64,000 nt of DNA. Origin: Cadophora sp. MPI-SDFR-AT-0126. Taxonomy: Eukaryota > Ascomycota > Leotiomycetes > Helotiales > Ploettnerulaceae. The stretch spans positions 930,001 to 994,000 of the forward strand of contig JAGMVK010000017.1 of assembly GCA_020747065.1 (NCBI GenBank). Direction: 5' to 3'. Positions within the stretch are counted from its first letter, which is position 1; each line of letters starts with the position of its first letter. Below, in pieces: positions 23,651 to 34,958 of this stretch. The translations under genes were made by a program, and so were the position numbers. Under the pieces are notes generated by a model, which was not told where the DNA came from, made no database searches, and saw only the letters and a program-made list of their open reading frames with translations.

Positions 23651-25304
23651 CTTGGTGGAGTAGTACACAGCTATCAAGTCAATTGACACAGATTCACTTC
23701 GTACACTTCGCTGTTGAGCTTGTGGAGAAGTCGTGGGCTGCGAGCGATCATTTGTCTAGAAGAGGGAAGCATACTGCAGATAGCTGATTAAGGAGACGTA
23801 TTTGGTCTCCCAACAACCGCTGTAACGGTATCATCAACTATGCCTCTTTTGCATCCTCCAGAATCTTGATACTGAAAGCCGCAGGGTTATCTATTTACAA
23901 AAGGTGAGACGGCAAATAGTTCTTTCCTTTTGTCATGCAACCCCTGCGCGAAGGATCTTTACCGGGCTCGCCCGGCTTCGTACCTAATGCCGGGAAGTGA
24001 AGAATCATGCTTCTTGATTGTTTCCGATTAAGCGAACATCACAAAATTAGGAGCTCGACTCACTTTCTTCAATAATCCATAGCGATGAACGTACGACAAT
24101 CGAGTTCTAGACTGCGAAATCGTCACTTTACTTACCCTTTCACTGTGTACACTTTCATCCATTTTCTGTATGCTGTGTTGATTATTCCGCTGCGTGGGGT
24201 TTCCGTCCTGATTCGGGAATCAACTTCTAGATGCAGATTCCTGCATCTTATCCGGGACAGGATCGATGCACCCCCGGGTGGGGAAAGCAACTTCAAACTT
24301 GACTGAAAGCGGAGTAAAGAGCGCGCGGAGCTTATCTGAACCCGGAACAGACCAATTGTCCATTGACAATGCTCGCGAAATCGAATGTTTTTATTTTTTG
24401 TGGCTGTTAGCCAAGTACCCAAGTGGAGAGAAACCACATCTAGGCGACCCGGCCTAAAGTGATTCCAGCGTGCCGTGCCGTGCCGTTTGTCAATCCTTCA
24501 GCGTGAGACCCCGACACAGCAGGGATTTTCAGGGTCTTGGCTGGGGAACGTGGGGGCGATATGTTTACTTTGTCTATCACTTTTGCCATCAACCCTGAAG
24601 TGCACGTTTCCATGGGCATGCAATGTGGTCCGCCATCTAAGCAACAAAAGTAAATCGTAACAGTCATGGCTGGTAAACTTTCTCTGAGTTCCCTTATCAG
24701 AAGCTAAAAACTCTGGGGGCAGTTAGTCGATATATTAAAGTTCGATGGGTAGTGGAGCCGGCAATTGCTTGTGAAAGGATCAAACCCAGTATGATAAAGA
24801 GTCTAGCTTGCTATGCACGCTTGAGGCACATCTTCTGAGTACGACGCACGAAGATGCAACCCCTGTCCCACGCGAGCGAGTCAAGTCCGTGGGTGATACT
24901 GATACTTTTGGCCACCATCCAATGAAACCCCTTGGAAGGACAGGGAAAGGACATTTTGGATTCGCGGGGACCGAAGCCAGTCGACTTAATGTCCGGGCCA
25001 GAGTAAAAGTGGGAATATCGTCTCATTGAGTCGTCCTCAACTTATTACGTACGAATCCTTTTCTTGGAGCTGTACGAAGTCAATAAGGTAGCCAAGTTAC
25101 CAAGAAGAGAGCGGACATGAGGGCTCACTCTCCCATTTCTGCAAGGTCGAAGGATCAGGGGTGGTTTGGGTAAGCGCATTACCATTTCCAGTGGAGACGG
25201 CGAGTTCCATTGGGACAAAAACCGAATCTGAATGGTAGTCCTATCTCCTTCGACTTCTCTTCGTGCATTTTGTTTGCAATTTCCTTACTTTTCTGATCAT
25301 CACA
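23651..25304. other. divergent intergenic region, 1.65 kb, with GATA motifs
   Basis: Lies between the rhodopsin-like gene (minus) and the NCS1 permease (plus). No credible ORF was seen. GATA-type sites occur at about 24331 (AGATAAG on the minus strand), 24694 (TGATAA, minus) and 24793 (TGATAA, plus), which could bind the nitrogen regulator AreA/NIT2; short motifs like these also occur by chance. Confidence 0.35.
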
Positions 25305-27065
25305 ATGGCGACCGTCGAAGAAGTCGATGTTGAGAAGAAGGGAGGGGAGATACGCACGACATCAGACGATTCGACTGATCAAGATGGCAACGCAGCTCCT
25401 TCCGAGACCCAGACAGACGGTCCGAAAGGCTGGAAATCTGGGTTTAAGGGATTCAAGTTGAGCGATCTCTGGAAGTTCGAAGCTCGAGGCATCCTCCGCG
25501 TTCGTGACGACGAGAAAAATGTTATTCGGCCAGTTCATGATTTCATCAAGATGTTTTCGCTTTGGTTCAGCATCAACTTGCAGGCTGTCAACATCATCAT
25601 CGGTCTACTCGGTCCATTGGCTTATGGGCTCGGCTGGGTGGACTGTGTTTGCATTGTCATCTTCGCAAACGCACTCGCTTCGGCTGGTGTTGCGTATATT
25701 GCTACCTTTGGGCCGGAGAGTGGCAACAGGACTATGGTCATTGGCAGATACTTTATGGGATACTGGCCTGCAAAGCTCACGGCTGCTTGCAATGTTGTCC
25801 AGCAAGTTGGCTTTGGTACGATCGGCTGTATCGTCACCGGGCAGATGATCACAGCTGTTAATGGAGGAGGATTGAGTTTGGCAGTTGGATGCGTGATTGC
25901 TGCTCTTTGCATTGGACTGTAAGTTCTGAATGTGGCTTCTTTTCTGTCCTCTATGGCCTAGAACAATATCTCGGCTTCGACTCATGCTGACTTGAATTAC
26001 AGAGTTGCAACTTTCGGAATCCACTACCTGGAGAAGATGGAAAGGCAAGAAGAAACCATTTCAGAAATACAAAATCAGAAAGCTTACAAACAAATAGTTT
26101 TGGATACATACCTCAAGCTATAGTCCTCTTCGTCCTCATCGGCTCAGCCGCCCCAAACTTTGATACCAGCGCCCCCTCAGTTGGTGATTCCGCCAGCATC
26201 AACGCCAATCGCGCCTCTTTCTTCGCGCTAGTCTTCGCCAGCATCATCGGATTTTCGGCAATCTCCGCCGATTTCTACGTCTACTATCCAAAGGACTATC
26301 CTAAATGGATGACTTTTGCGACAACTTGGTCGGGCATCTGGGTAGCTCTGATCTTTACCGACATAATCGGAGTGGGAATTGCTACTGCAGTGCCAAATGT
26401 CCCGGAGTGGAGCGCTGCATATGATATTTCATCCGGCGCTCTTCTTCTAGAGTGTTATAAGGGTCTTGGTGGATTTGGCGGGTTCTGCGTTGTGATTCTC
26501 TCGCTGGGTACAATTACCCAGAATGCGCCGTGCACTTACAGTACTGCCTTGACGATTCAGGTCCTTGGGCGTTATGCCGAGAAAGTTCCGCGTTGGGTTT
26601 GGTGTGTTTTGATCACCATAGTCGAGGTGAGTGACCTAATCTCTGCTCGATATTCCCGAGGAAAATTACTGACCAAATAAATAGTTGGTCCTCTCCGTTG
26701 CCGGCCGCAACATCCTCTACACCATCTTCCAAAATTTTCTTCCTCTCATGGCATACTGGATCTGTCCTTACCTTACAATCGTCATTGAGGAGCACGTATT
26801 TTTGCACAAACTCCCCAAAAAGCCATTGGACTGGTCCATCTACAACATTCAGGAGAAGCTCCCCATCGGATATGCAGCCCTGTCATCGTTCTTGATTGGT
26901 TTTGCTGGCGCCATCGTAGGGATGTATCAGATCTGGTATACCGGTCCAATCGCTGCGCTGCTTGGTGGATATGGTGGCGATATTGGAGCATGGCTGGCTA
27001 TTGGATTTACGGGATTGGTGTTCCCACCGTTGAGGTGGTTGGAGCTGAAAAAGTTCGGACGCTAG
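25305..27065 (+). CDS. NCS1-family purine-cytosine permease
   Basis: This is a plasma-membrane nucleobase/cation symporter of the Fcy-type NCS1 family, 521 residues. Exons are 25305-25918, 26003-26044, 26098-26626 and 26685-27065. A polar cytosolic N-terminus (ATVEEVDVEKKGGE) precedes FEARGILRV and then about 12 helices. Signature pieces are FSLWFSINLQAVNIIIGLLG, FGPESGNRTMVIGRYFMGYW, the GFGTIGCIVTGQMI helix, IPQAIVLFVLIGSAAPNFD, FSAISADFYVYYP and LPLMAYWICPYLTIVIEEH. The second intron (26045-26097) has a GC donor (GCAAGA); no GT is available there, and without it the frame hits a stop. The start at 25305 avoids a spurious hydrophobic leader from 25263. Cytosine, purines or related compounds are expected substrates from the family. 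Confidence 0.9.
26045..26097 (+). other. GC-AG intron inside the permease gene
   Basis: The reading frame EKME...FGYIPQAI is restored only if 53 bases starting GCAAGA and ending AAATAG are removed. This interval contains no GT dinucleotide that could serve as a normal donor. GC-AG introns are a known minor class spliced by the major spliceosome, and the flanking AAAG|GCAAGA matches their strong donor consensus. Confidence 0.75.
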
Positions 27066-27809
27066 GGTAAAAGCCTTCATTCATTGTATATCATTCTTTT
27101 CCCTTGAGCCAGGCAGCTTCTAGTTTGCTTCCCCGGAATTCAGAGTTTGACTGCTTTGAAACATAAGCTCATGCATGTAGTTTGTCACTATATCTCTTGA
27201 ATATGGCATAGACCGTCTGCGTTCATTGCATCAGGCCCATTTAACTTGACGGCAGGCCAAATAATTCTAATTACCAATACATTTCATGGCATTCTTCCCT
27301 TCATTTCACCATTAGAAACCCGGCCTCATGGTCACCTAACTCCCAGCGACAAAGCCAAAATCTCGAGTTTTTGGGGATGACCGACGCCATGTCCGTGTAC
27401 GACAGCATATGGCCTTGGCGAGGTTACACAACGCGATTCGGATGTTGCCGAAGCACGAGTGAGAAGGTTAATTCGCTTCCTGAGAGCATCATTGCACTTT
27501 ACGGACTCCTCCACGGCTGAAAGCAAGCCTTGCGGTTAGTTCCACATGACGGCGTGCTGTAGCGTGTTCAGCGGGCGGATGCTAAAGCCAGCGGACAAGC
27601 TGCTTCCATATGAGGATGTGTCTCTACAACTGTACATATACACAGAATAAGTGCAAGATATAAGCATTCCGGTATCAAAATCTAGACCTAAATACAGCTG
27701 CGTTCAACTTTATTTCGACATCCTTCAAGATCTCCCTTTGAGATATCACGGTACGCCCAATATAGACTGTTAACCTCCACACCTCAACAGATCCTCACAC
27801 TCCATCAAA
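27066..27809. other. intergenic region between permease and amidohydrolase
   Basis: About 740 bases between two plus-strand genes. It should contain the permease 3' end and the amidohydrolase promoter. No other coding or RNA feature was seen. Confidence 0.45.
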
Positions 27810-29544
27810 ATGCCTACGACCACAACACTTATACACTCAGTTTGCATCTTCTCCGGCACCACCACCCTCACCTCCTCAGGCAGCATCCTCCTCTCCACTT
27901 CCCCTCCCACCATCATCTCCATCCACCTCAGCAACCCCTCTCCTCTCCCTGAAGCAGACCTCACCGTCGACGGCACAGGCCATACCATCCTCCCGGGCCT
28001 CATAGACGGGCACGTGCACTGCCATAAAGGCCTCCCGGAACTAGCACAGGCGATCAAGTTCGGGGTTACGACGGTCTGCGATATGTATTCTGAGGTGGAG
28101 AATGTGGAGAGTGTGAAGAGGGCGCTGGGGACGTGGGAGGGTGGTGAGGGTGGTGAGGATGGGAAGAATGATGTTGCGGATTTTAGGAGTGCGTGTTTGC
28201 CTGCTACTGTTGAGGGAGGGTGGCCAGAGCCAGTACTGAGGGCTACGGTTGTGGATGGGGATGTGGTGAGTCGTGCATAACACTCTATTTCATTTTCACG
28301 GAGATGACCACGGGATTGTGCAACCGAGAGTTGGGATCTCCTTGAATTGGGAGGCGAGGAGAAGGCAAGAGCGGGTCATTGTAATTCTGTTCCGAAACAA
28401 CTATGTGACTGATGCATCGACGTAGGCCGATAGATGGATAGCTCGATGGCCTAAGTTGAAGACCGCCGATGATGCCGAAGCATTCGTCAAACTCAACATC
28501 TCACGAGGAGCAGAGTAAATTCCATTCCCCTCCCAATAGCTCCCTCAAGAACTAAAACTCACCAGCTATATCAAACTGATGCACGAATCCGGCACCATAA
28601 TGGCACATACCGGCCCTCTCCCCACGCCCAGCATCGCTCTCCAAGCCTCTGTCATCGCCTCCGCGCACGCTCATGAAAAGATAACTCTTGCTCACGCCCT
28701 GTCTATGAAAGACATGCTTGCTGTTCTTGAAGCGGGGACAGATGGGCTCGCGCATTGCTGTTGTGATGAAGTGCCTTCGAAAGAGCTAGTTGAGGCGTAT
28801 AAGAAACATGATAGTTTCTTGATACCGACGTTGATTGTTGTCGCGACGTTGACGGGTGAGGAGGTAATGCTCCTCCGTGCATTATTTTTTGATTTCTGCT
28901 CGCATTTCGGAGAGATTACTTTTTCTCCAGCTTCCCGCACCTAGTTGAGAAAACAAGGATTTTCAATTACTGACTACGGCATAGACGGACAGCAGCCATG
29001 AGTTCCTGAACAGTGGTCTAGCACAGAAACATCTCGGCGAAGAAGAGAAAAGCTGTTTCTGCGGCCGCATGATGATGGGGAAGAGAGAGTGCAGAGTAGA
29101 ATACGCATACCAGACCGTGCGGATGTTGAAAGAAAATGGATTGGATATCGTCGCGTAAGCCTCATCCCCAATACCAAGGCTCTGCATCTCGACCTACCCC
29201 TGCTCCACTTAGGCTTTCATATAAGGCAGAGATGTTCGAGGAGAAAAAAGCTGACACCCCCCAGCGGAACAGACACAGCGACCGGTCTCAAAGGCACGGC
29301 CTTCGGGCTCTCCCTCCACCAAGAACTCACCCTGTACGTCGAGCGCTGTGGATTTTCGCCCCTCGAAGCTCTACGCAGCGCGACCAGTGTCTCAGCCAGA
29401 CGATTCCGGATGAGTGATAGAGGAGTGTTGAAGGAGGGGATGAGGGCGGATGTGTTGATGGTAAAGGGGGATCCGACGGTGGATATCAGGGATTTGGGGA
29501 ATGTTGAAGCGGTTTGGAGAGGTGGGGAGAGGTTGGGGGCGTGA
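27810..29544 (+). CDS. metal-dependent amidohydrolase (imidazolonepropionase-like)
   Basis: This TIM-barrel amidohydrolase hydrolyses C-N bonds in cyclic or peptidic amides. Exons 27810-28265, 28426-28514, 28566-28863, 28985-29154 and 29265-29544 give 430 residues. The metal motif is TILPGLIDGHVHCHKGLP; DYIKLMHESG carries the bridging-lysine position; ITLAHALSMKDMLAVLEAG and DGLAHCCCDEVP carry further metal histidines; the AGTDTATG metal aspartate is created at the last splice junction. The tail VSARRFRMSDRGVLKEGMRADVLMVKGDP is the usual composite-domain strand. The second exon boundary is the least certain; a short piece before WPKLKTADDAEAF may be missing. The gene follows the permease in the same direction, which hints at uptake and hydrolysis of a heterocycle, but this is inference. 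Confidence 0.85.
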
Positions 29545-29739
29545 GAGGGAAGGAGTTCGATCGTGATGGGTTTACTGCAAGCGAAGAAAAGGGAAAAAAG
29601 GCACCCACCTGAGCTACATTTATATGAGAACGCTAAGCGGCTCGAAGAAGACGATTACAGAAAGCTATAATGACAGCTATGCAAGCTTTTCTATTCCAGA
29701 TTCGCAGCAATAACGCCATCCTACCCTGTACCCAAGTGT

Positions 29740-32665
29740 CTATGAAACACCACCTAATTGACCTTCAATACCACCCATACCATTCAACTGCTGCTCAGGC
29801 CCACCAGTGTCCTCACCCTTAGCGATCTTCTCAGCCTTGACATCAGGCAAGTGGTTATTCGGGTCTGCGACGATAGCTCCGTAAGGACCAGGCTTAATGA
29901 CACCCTCCATTTCCTTAGACTCGATCGGCTTAGCAGACTCAATCGCAGCCGAGGTATCGACCTTCACCTCTCCGTCCTCGACTTTGAAGCCAGGGGCTAC
30001 GCCCTTCTCACAGGTTGCTTGGTCTTTCTTCGCGGGGAAGTGGTTGTTGACCAGTGGAGTAGTGTCGTTGAATATACGGAGTAACATAGCTGTTCGGTCT
30101 TCTTTCGCCAGCATGAGATTCAGGGAGTGCAAGCTTCGCCACAGCGGGAGAACCATGCGCTCTTGGAAACCGTCTTCTGCGTCGCTGGGTTCGATGCGGA
30201 GAACACAGCAGCCCATGCCGATGTTGTTGACATGTTCGCCGATCTCGCCGAGGTTCTTCCACGCGCCGTCAGAGACTTTGGGGAACATCTCGATCAAGAG
30301 GCTGCGAAGAGTTTCCTTCTTGTAGAGGCGGACCACGCGTTCTTCGCCGACGTAGCCTTCGAGAATGGGCATGCCTTCAGATTGTATTCGCCATTTGCAG
30401 ACTCCTTCGGCTTGGACATCTTGCTTCATGAACATCTTGACACCTCCATGAATGAACTTGATACCCTTGCCCTCATTCTCGGTCAAGATATCGCGGATCA
30501 AGGCAGATGTGTAGTAAATGGTCTTGGCTGGCTCGCCTTCGGCGTTTCGAACCATAAATCTGTCTCGAGGAAATCGAGGAGACAGCTGGTAGAAACTCTC
30601 GATAGATTGAACTTCGGGATGTTCAAAAGAAATGTACTTGAAAGGCTCTTCGAACTGTTGGCCAGCTCTGTTGCGAGCTGGACGAGGTGCAGTTGCGTCT
30701 GAGCGCATATCGCCAGGCCGAGTCGTCAAGTCCAATTCAGCTCCAGGTGGAGGTGGGAAGTGAACCTCTCTGTTCTCGAGTCCAGCTTCTGCTGGTTCAT
30801 CAACGTCTTCCTTGACTTTCAACTTCTTAGTCTCCATAACGGCATCAATGACAGGTTCGTCCTCGGCAGGTCTCTTGTGGGCATTCAGAGTCGCATCGGG
30901 CTCCGGATTTGCTTGATTTTGACGGGCAACGGGTGTGATCTCCGACTCGGTATCAAGACTTGGTCTGGTTAGAGTATCAGCTGCTTCAATCTTTGGTGCG
31001 ACAGACTCTCCGTCTTTAGGGGTAGGTTGAGCCATAATTTCTTCCACGATAGCGGTGACTGGTGGCTTGACATCGGTCTTCTTTGATTCTGATTCTGGCT
31101 TGGCCTTGAACTCGGACATCTTCTGCAAAATGGCAATAAAGAAACCCCCAGTGTCCTGGAGATGCGCATAGACTCGCATGCATCTCTCGAAGGGGATATC
31201 TGTCGTGGATGTTGGTGTAAACATGCCCTCAACAAGCTTTTCGGTCGCAGGGGTCAGGCCATGCTCAGCAATGTTTGCTTGAACATCCTTCCATGAGTAC
31301 CAAACTTTGCCGCTCTTGTCCATAACGCTCCAGGATTTCAAGCCCTCGCGTCTCTTCAAAAGGGGAAGTTGATTCTCGCTAGGAAGAAGCTGAACTTTTT
31401 CAAGACCACCACATCTCTCAATGGCAGATGCAATGACAGCTTCGTTCTCCACAGGGTTCATACTGCAGGTGGAATAGACCACGCGACCACCAGGTTTGAG
31501 CATCTGCAGGGCCCGTACCAGGATTCTGACCTGTGTGACATAGAGACCTAGTGCATTTCCTGGATTCCAATCCTGCCACAAGTTGACGTTCTTTCGCATT
31601 GTACCATCTCCTGAACACGGGACATCTGCCAAGATTCTGTCGAATTTGAGATACCTGTTAGTGGAAGGATTTTCCGGAGTAGGTGGAAGCTTGATCGACG
31701 GGAACATCGTAGCATCGTGGTTGGTGACAATCAAGTTGGGCGACGATAGACGTTTCAGCTGATGGATTAACATATGGCTTCGTTTGTAGTCCGAATCATT
31801 GGCGATCAGCAATCCAGTGGCTCGTCCATTGTCTGTCGAGTCGACCTTGAGATCCGCCGCATCGTCCAGCATCATCGATTCCACACCCGGGCTGACCTCA
31901 CGGCCATCTTCCTGTGCGTGGTCCTGGAGAGACTTGCGCATTCGTGCCTCTTCTCCTCGGTGTACCATCTCCAACAATTGCGCAGCCTTACTACCAGGAG
32001 CAGCACACATATCGAGGACGGTCATTCCAGGTTGAAGATCCATGACTAACGGCGGGATCATGCTGACGACTTCTTGTCTGCTGATGTTACCAACGCTCGT
32101 CTCGGATACAAGGTACTTTTGGAAAGCTGCGAAGGGAGGGAATCGTCGAACGACGTTTTTCGGGGTTGTCATCCACCATGCGAGTTCGTCTGGATACCAT
32201 GGGACTGGCAAAGGTGGTTCGACAAGAGTGCCATCGTAGTGAGAGATTTTCGAGATTTCGGGAATGTATCGCTCTTTGAGAAGTTTCTGTACCGCGAGCG
32301 CATGTCTAGATATCGGTCAATTTCACAATCCAGAAGACCAGGGTAGAGTTAATCCATACCCTTTCGACCCAGCGAAACGGAAGCTATTAGGCAATTCACG
32401 CTTCAATGTGTCCCAGAAATCCTCTCTCTCCTCATTTGATATCCGTAACACGGTATTGTAGTATCTCTCGAGCCGTTCATTGTGTTTTGGGACCTTGTCG
32501 AAGCTGACTCGATTGTCTTCTCCCCCACCACGACGATTGTCTCCCCGCCCTGCTCGTCCTCTGCCACCACCGCCTCGTCCTCGACCGCGACCGCCCTGTA
32601 GAACATTAGAATCGCTGAAACGATTCTGGGCATAGAAGACTCACTTTATTTCCTCCGCGACCCAT
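29740..32665 (-). CDS. TRM4: tRNA (cytosine-5)-methyltransferase Trm4/Ncl1 (NSUN2 type)
   Basis: This nuclear enzyme makes m5C at several tRNA positions. Exons 32665-32645 (21 nt, MGRGGNK), 32595-32360 and 32305-29740 give 940 residues. A short Gly/Arg-rich N-terminus (GGRGRGRGGGGRGRAGRG) is followed by VSFDKVPKHNERLERYY. SAM motif I is VLDMCAAPGSKAAQLLEM, motif IV is ILADVPCSGDGTMRKN with the release Cys, and motif VI is VVYSTCSMNPVENEAVI with the nucleophile Cys; SPNLIVTNHDA lies between. It is longer than yeast Trm4 (684 residues), with an acidic, low-complexity insert of about 150 residues (ATLNAHKRPAEDEPVID region) before the conserved C-terminal part and a disordered tail. It is convergent with the amidohydrolase, 195 bases apart. 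Confidence 0.93.
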
Positions 32666-33011
32666 GATTTGTGGTTGTCGGGTCAAATGTGGAAGAATTG
32701 GATGAGGATGGTTATCTCGCTATCGAGATCGCATTTTCGCAAAAATAAAGCTCGGAGCTTGGACATGGATGAAGTCATGGAATAACTATTAACCGATCAC
32801 GTGCAGTGTATATTTCAAACGAATCATGGTGGTTTCAGGTCAATTCTTTTCTTTTGCCATTGATACACCATCAAGTATCATGGAAAGCAGATGAGAGTCG
32901 GTTATTTGTACTGCTCACTTCCAGAAACTAGTGTCCCGAGCTCTTCTGCGCGTTGCCTCGATACTTTGAGTAGATTCTTTCCAGATGAGCAATACCTCCA
33001 CCCCTGTCCTT
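32666..33011. other. promoter of the Trm4 gene
   Basis: About 345 bases between the Trm4 start and the stop of the next minus-strand gene. It should hold the Trm4 promoter. Nothing else was recognised. Confidence 0.4.
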
Positions 33012-33399
33012 TCAGAAAACCTCAAGTTTGAACACCTCATATGGAACCTCTTCATATGGATGGGCACTTCGACAAAGTCAGAACACCAGACCTGCAGATA
33101 CTACAAATAGCGACTCACGATTTCAGAGCTGCAACCGCGCTTCTTGCAACATCCTCCCCAACACACATGACCTCAACTTTGACCTCAGGAGTCTGCTCCA
33201 CCACGCCTGGAGTACCAATATGAGGAACCGCCGTATCTCCTGGACGAAACTGACCCGTTCCCATCGTGGTCCAGCAGCAATTCGTGTAGCCTCCCGGGCC
33301 GGGATATCGACCTGCTCCAGCAGCGAAGATCGCCGTCTTACATGCTTCGAGGGCTGGTGGCGGAACCGTGAAGACGAGTTTGTAACGTAAGGTTGTCAT
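33012..33399 (-). CDS. small NIF3/YqfO C-terminal-like (PII-like fold) protein
   Basis: This 111-residue protein has two exons, 33399-33119 and 33066-33012, joined by a 52-nt intron (GTGAGTCG...GTCGAAG). The N-terminal strand is TLRYKLVFTVPPPALEACK, then AIFAAGAGRYPGPGGYTNCC and TGQFRPGDTAVPHIGTPG, matching the inserted PII-like domain of NIF3/YqfO proteins. The second exon completes the C-terminal HPYEEVPYEVFKLE motif, which the unspliced frame lacks. Stand-alone versions of this domain are found in bacteria and fungi; their function is poorly defined. It is divergent from the alpha/beta hydrolase with only 275 bases between start codons, so the promoter region is shared. Confidence 0.85.
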
Positions 33400-33594
33400 T
33401 TTGAAGGCGTGGATGTGAAGATGTCAGCGCTTGGTAGGTTGTAAGGATCCGAAGCAAGGATTGTTTGTTTACAGAAGCTTTTTCTTTGTTCTAATTGCTC
33501 AATTCCGCTATCACGTGGAAGTTTTCCCCCACCCTTCGCACCTAGTCTTTTAAGGAGTTGAAGCGGCTCGAGGAGGGCAGTCTCACTTGATGGG

Positions 33595-33600
33595 TATAAA
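33595..33600 (+). promoter_or_regulatory. TATA box of alpha/beta hydrolase gene
   Basis: TATAAA (within GGGTATAAAAAG) is 80 bases before the ATG at 33675, in the short divergent promoter shared with the NIF3-like gene. Confidence 0.5.
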
Positions 33601-33674
33601 AAGAGAGGAGCCCTTTCAATTTCTCAGTGTCTGGTCATGGTTGCTTTAGAACCTGTTCTCTTTTCACAACCAAC

Positions 33675-34958
33675 ATGAGCTCCTCATTGGCTAGAGAACT
33701 GTTCTTCGAGTCTGCGAATGACTTCGATCACATGAAAAGTCTCGGTCTTGAGAGCAATATCAGTACTGCTGCTGCGGACAAGATCTTCTATTACTATCGA
33801 GGCCTCAAGAACTTAGATGACCCAGGACCAATCCTCGTTCTGATTCATGGATATCCCCAATCGTAGGTCTCACACCTTCTACGACTTCTGATTTTGTCCA
33901 ATATTCAACGACGCTGATGAAATTGTAGAAGCTTCATGTAAGTGCCAAAGATCAAGCTATTTCGTAGAGGTAGATTTGAAGTATTTTGTTGGTCTTTTTC
34001 TGCATGTTCTTACACTTTGGGGTGACTACCTTCTCTAAACTCAGTCACTAGGTGGAGACACGTAAGTAACCCCTCAACCCTCGACTCTCACACAACACTA
34101 ACATTTATCAGATCATACCTCTCCTACCAACTAGCATACCACTCTTCATCCCCGACGTACGTTACTGTCCCCTCACATCTCACCGTCCACCCACGTTGAC
34201 ACATCCAGATTCCAGGCTACGGACGTTCAGCCCCGCTGGACATGCCACACTCCAAACTTAACACAGGCATCTCCATCCTCAGCACCCTCTCGACTCTCCT
34301 CCCCCAACCTCAATCCTTACCACACCGCATAATCCTCGCCGGCCACGATCGCGGCGCCCATATCAGCCAGCGCCTCACAGTCTCCGCCCCTCATTCTTCT
34401 TTCCATATCATCGGCACAATCCTCCTAGATATCACACCCTCTTTGACCCGCTGGTCCAGCTTTAGCGCGCCTTCTGTCTCTGTAGGAGGTTTCCACTGGC
34501 CTTTCCTAGCAAATGCATCTGTCGCAATGAGCATGATCACCGCTTTTGGCGGCGATAAGTGGGCGAAATTCTGTCTCGAACGCTGGAGCGGTACATCCGC
34601 CTCGGCGTTAGAGAAATTCAAAGAAAACAATGCATGGGAAATCTACATGAAGGATTTTGAAAGAGAAAGTGTCATAAGAGCAACTTGTGATGATTATCGT
34701 GCTGGTGCGGAGGAGGACGTGGTGTTGCAAGAAGAAGATCAGAAGGCCGGCAGGAAGATGGATTGTCCTGTGCTGAAGATCTATTCGGAATTGTTTCTAG
34801 GAAGTAAGTATGATATGAAGGCTGTCTGGGGGGAGTTTATGGGCAAGGGGGAGTTGGAACTTGTTAGTGTTGGGGGTGGTGTGGGTCATTTCGTGGCTGA
34901 GGAGGGACCTGTTGAGACGGCGGAGGCGATAGTGAGGTTTTACGAAAGGCTTGTCTAA
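33675..34958 (+). CDS. alpha/beta hydrolase with two micro-exons (epoxide hydrolase/haloacid dehalogenase-like)
   Basis: This alpha/beta-hydrolase-fold enzyme has 333 residues. Exons are 33675-33862, 33929-33937 (9 nt), 34052-34061 (10 nt), 34112-34156 and 34209-34958. These tiny exons rebuild the conserved LVLIHGYPQSSFMWRHIIPLL oxyanion region, followed by IPLFIPDIPGYGRS. The nucleophile elbow is AGHDRGAHISQRL with Asp as nucleophile, as in soluble epoxide hydrolases and haloacetate dehalogenases. The acid is probably in the segment CPVLKIYSELFLG, and the C-terminal base is His in GGGVGHFVAEEGP. Downstream of the elbow, DITPSLTRWSSF matches the cap-domain start. The start at 33675 (MSSSLARELF) was preferred over 33627, which gives an unlikely Cys-rich leader. 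The substrate is unknown. Confidence 0.87.
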
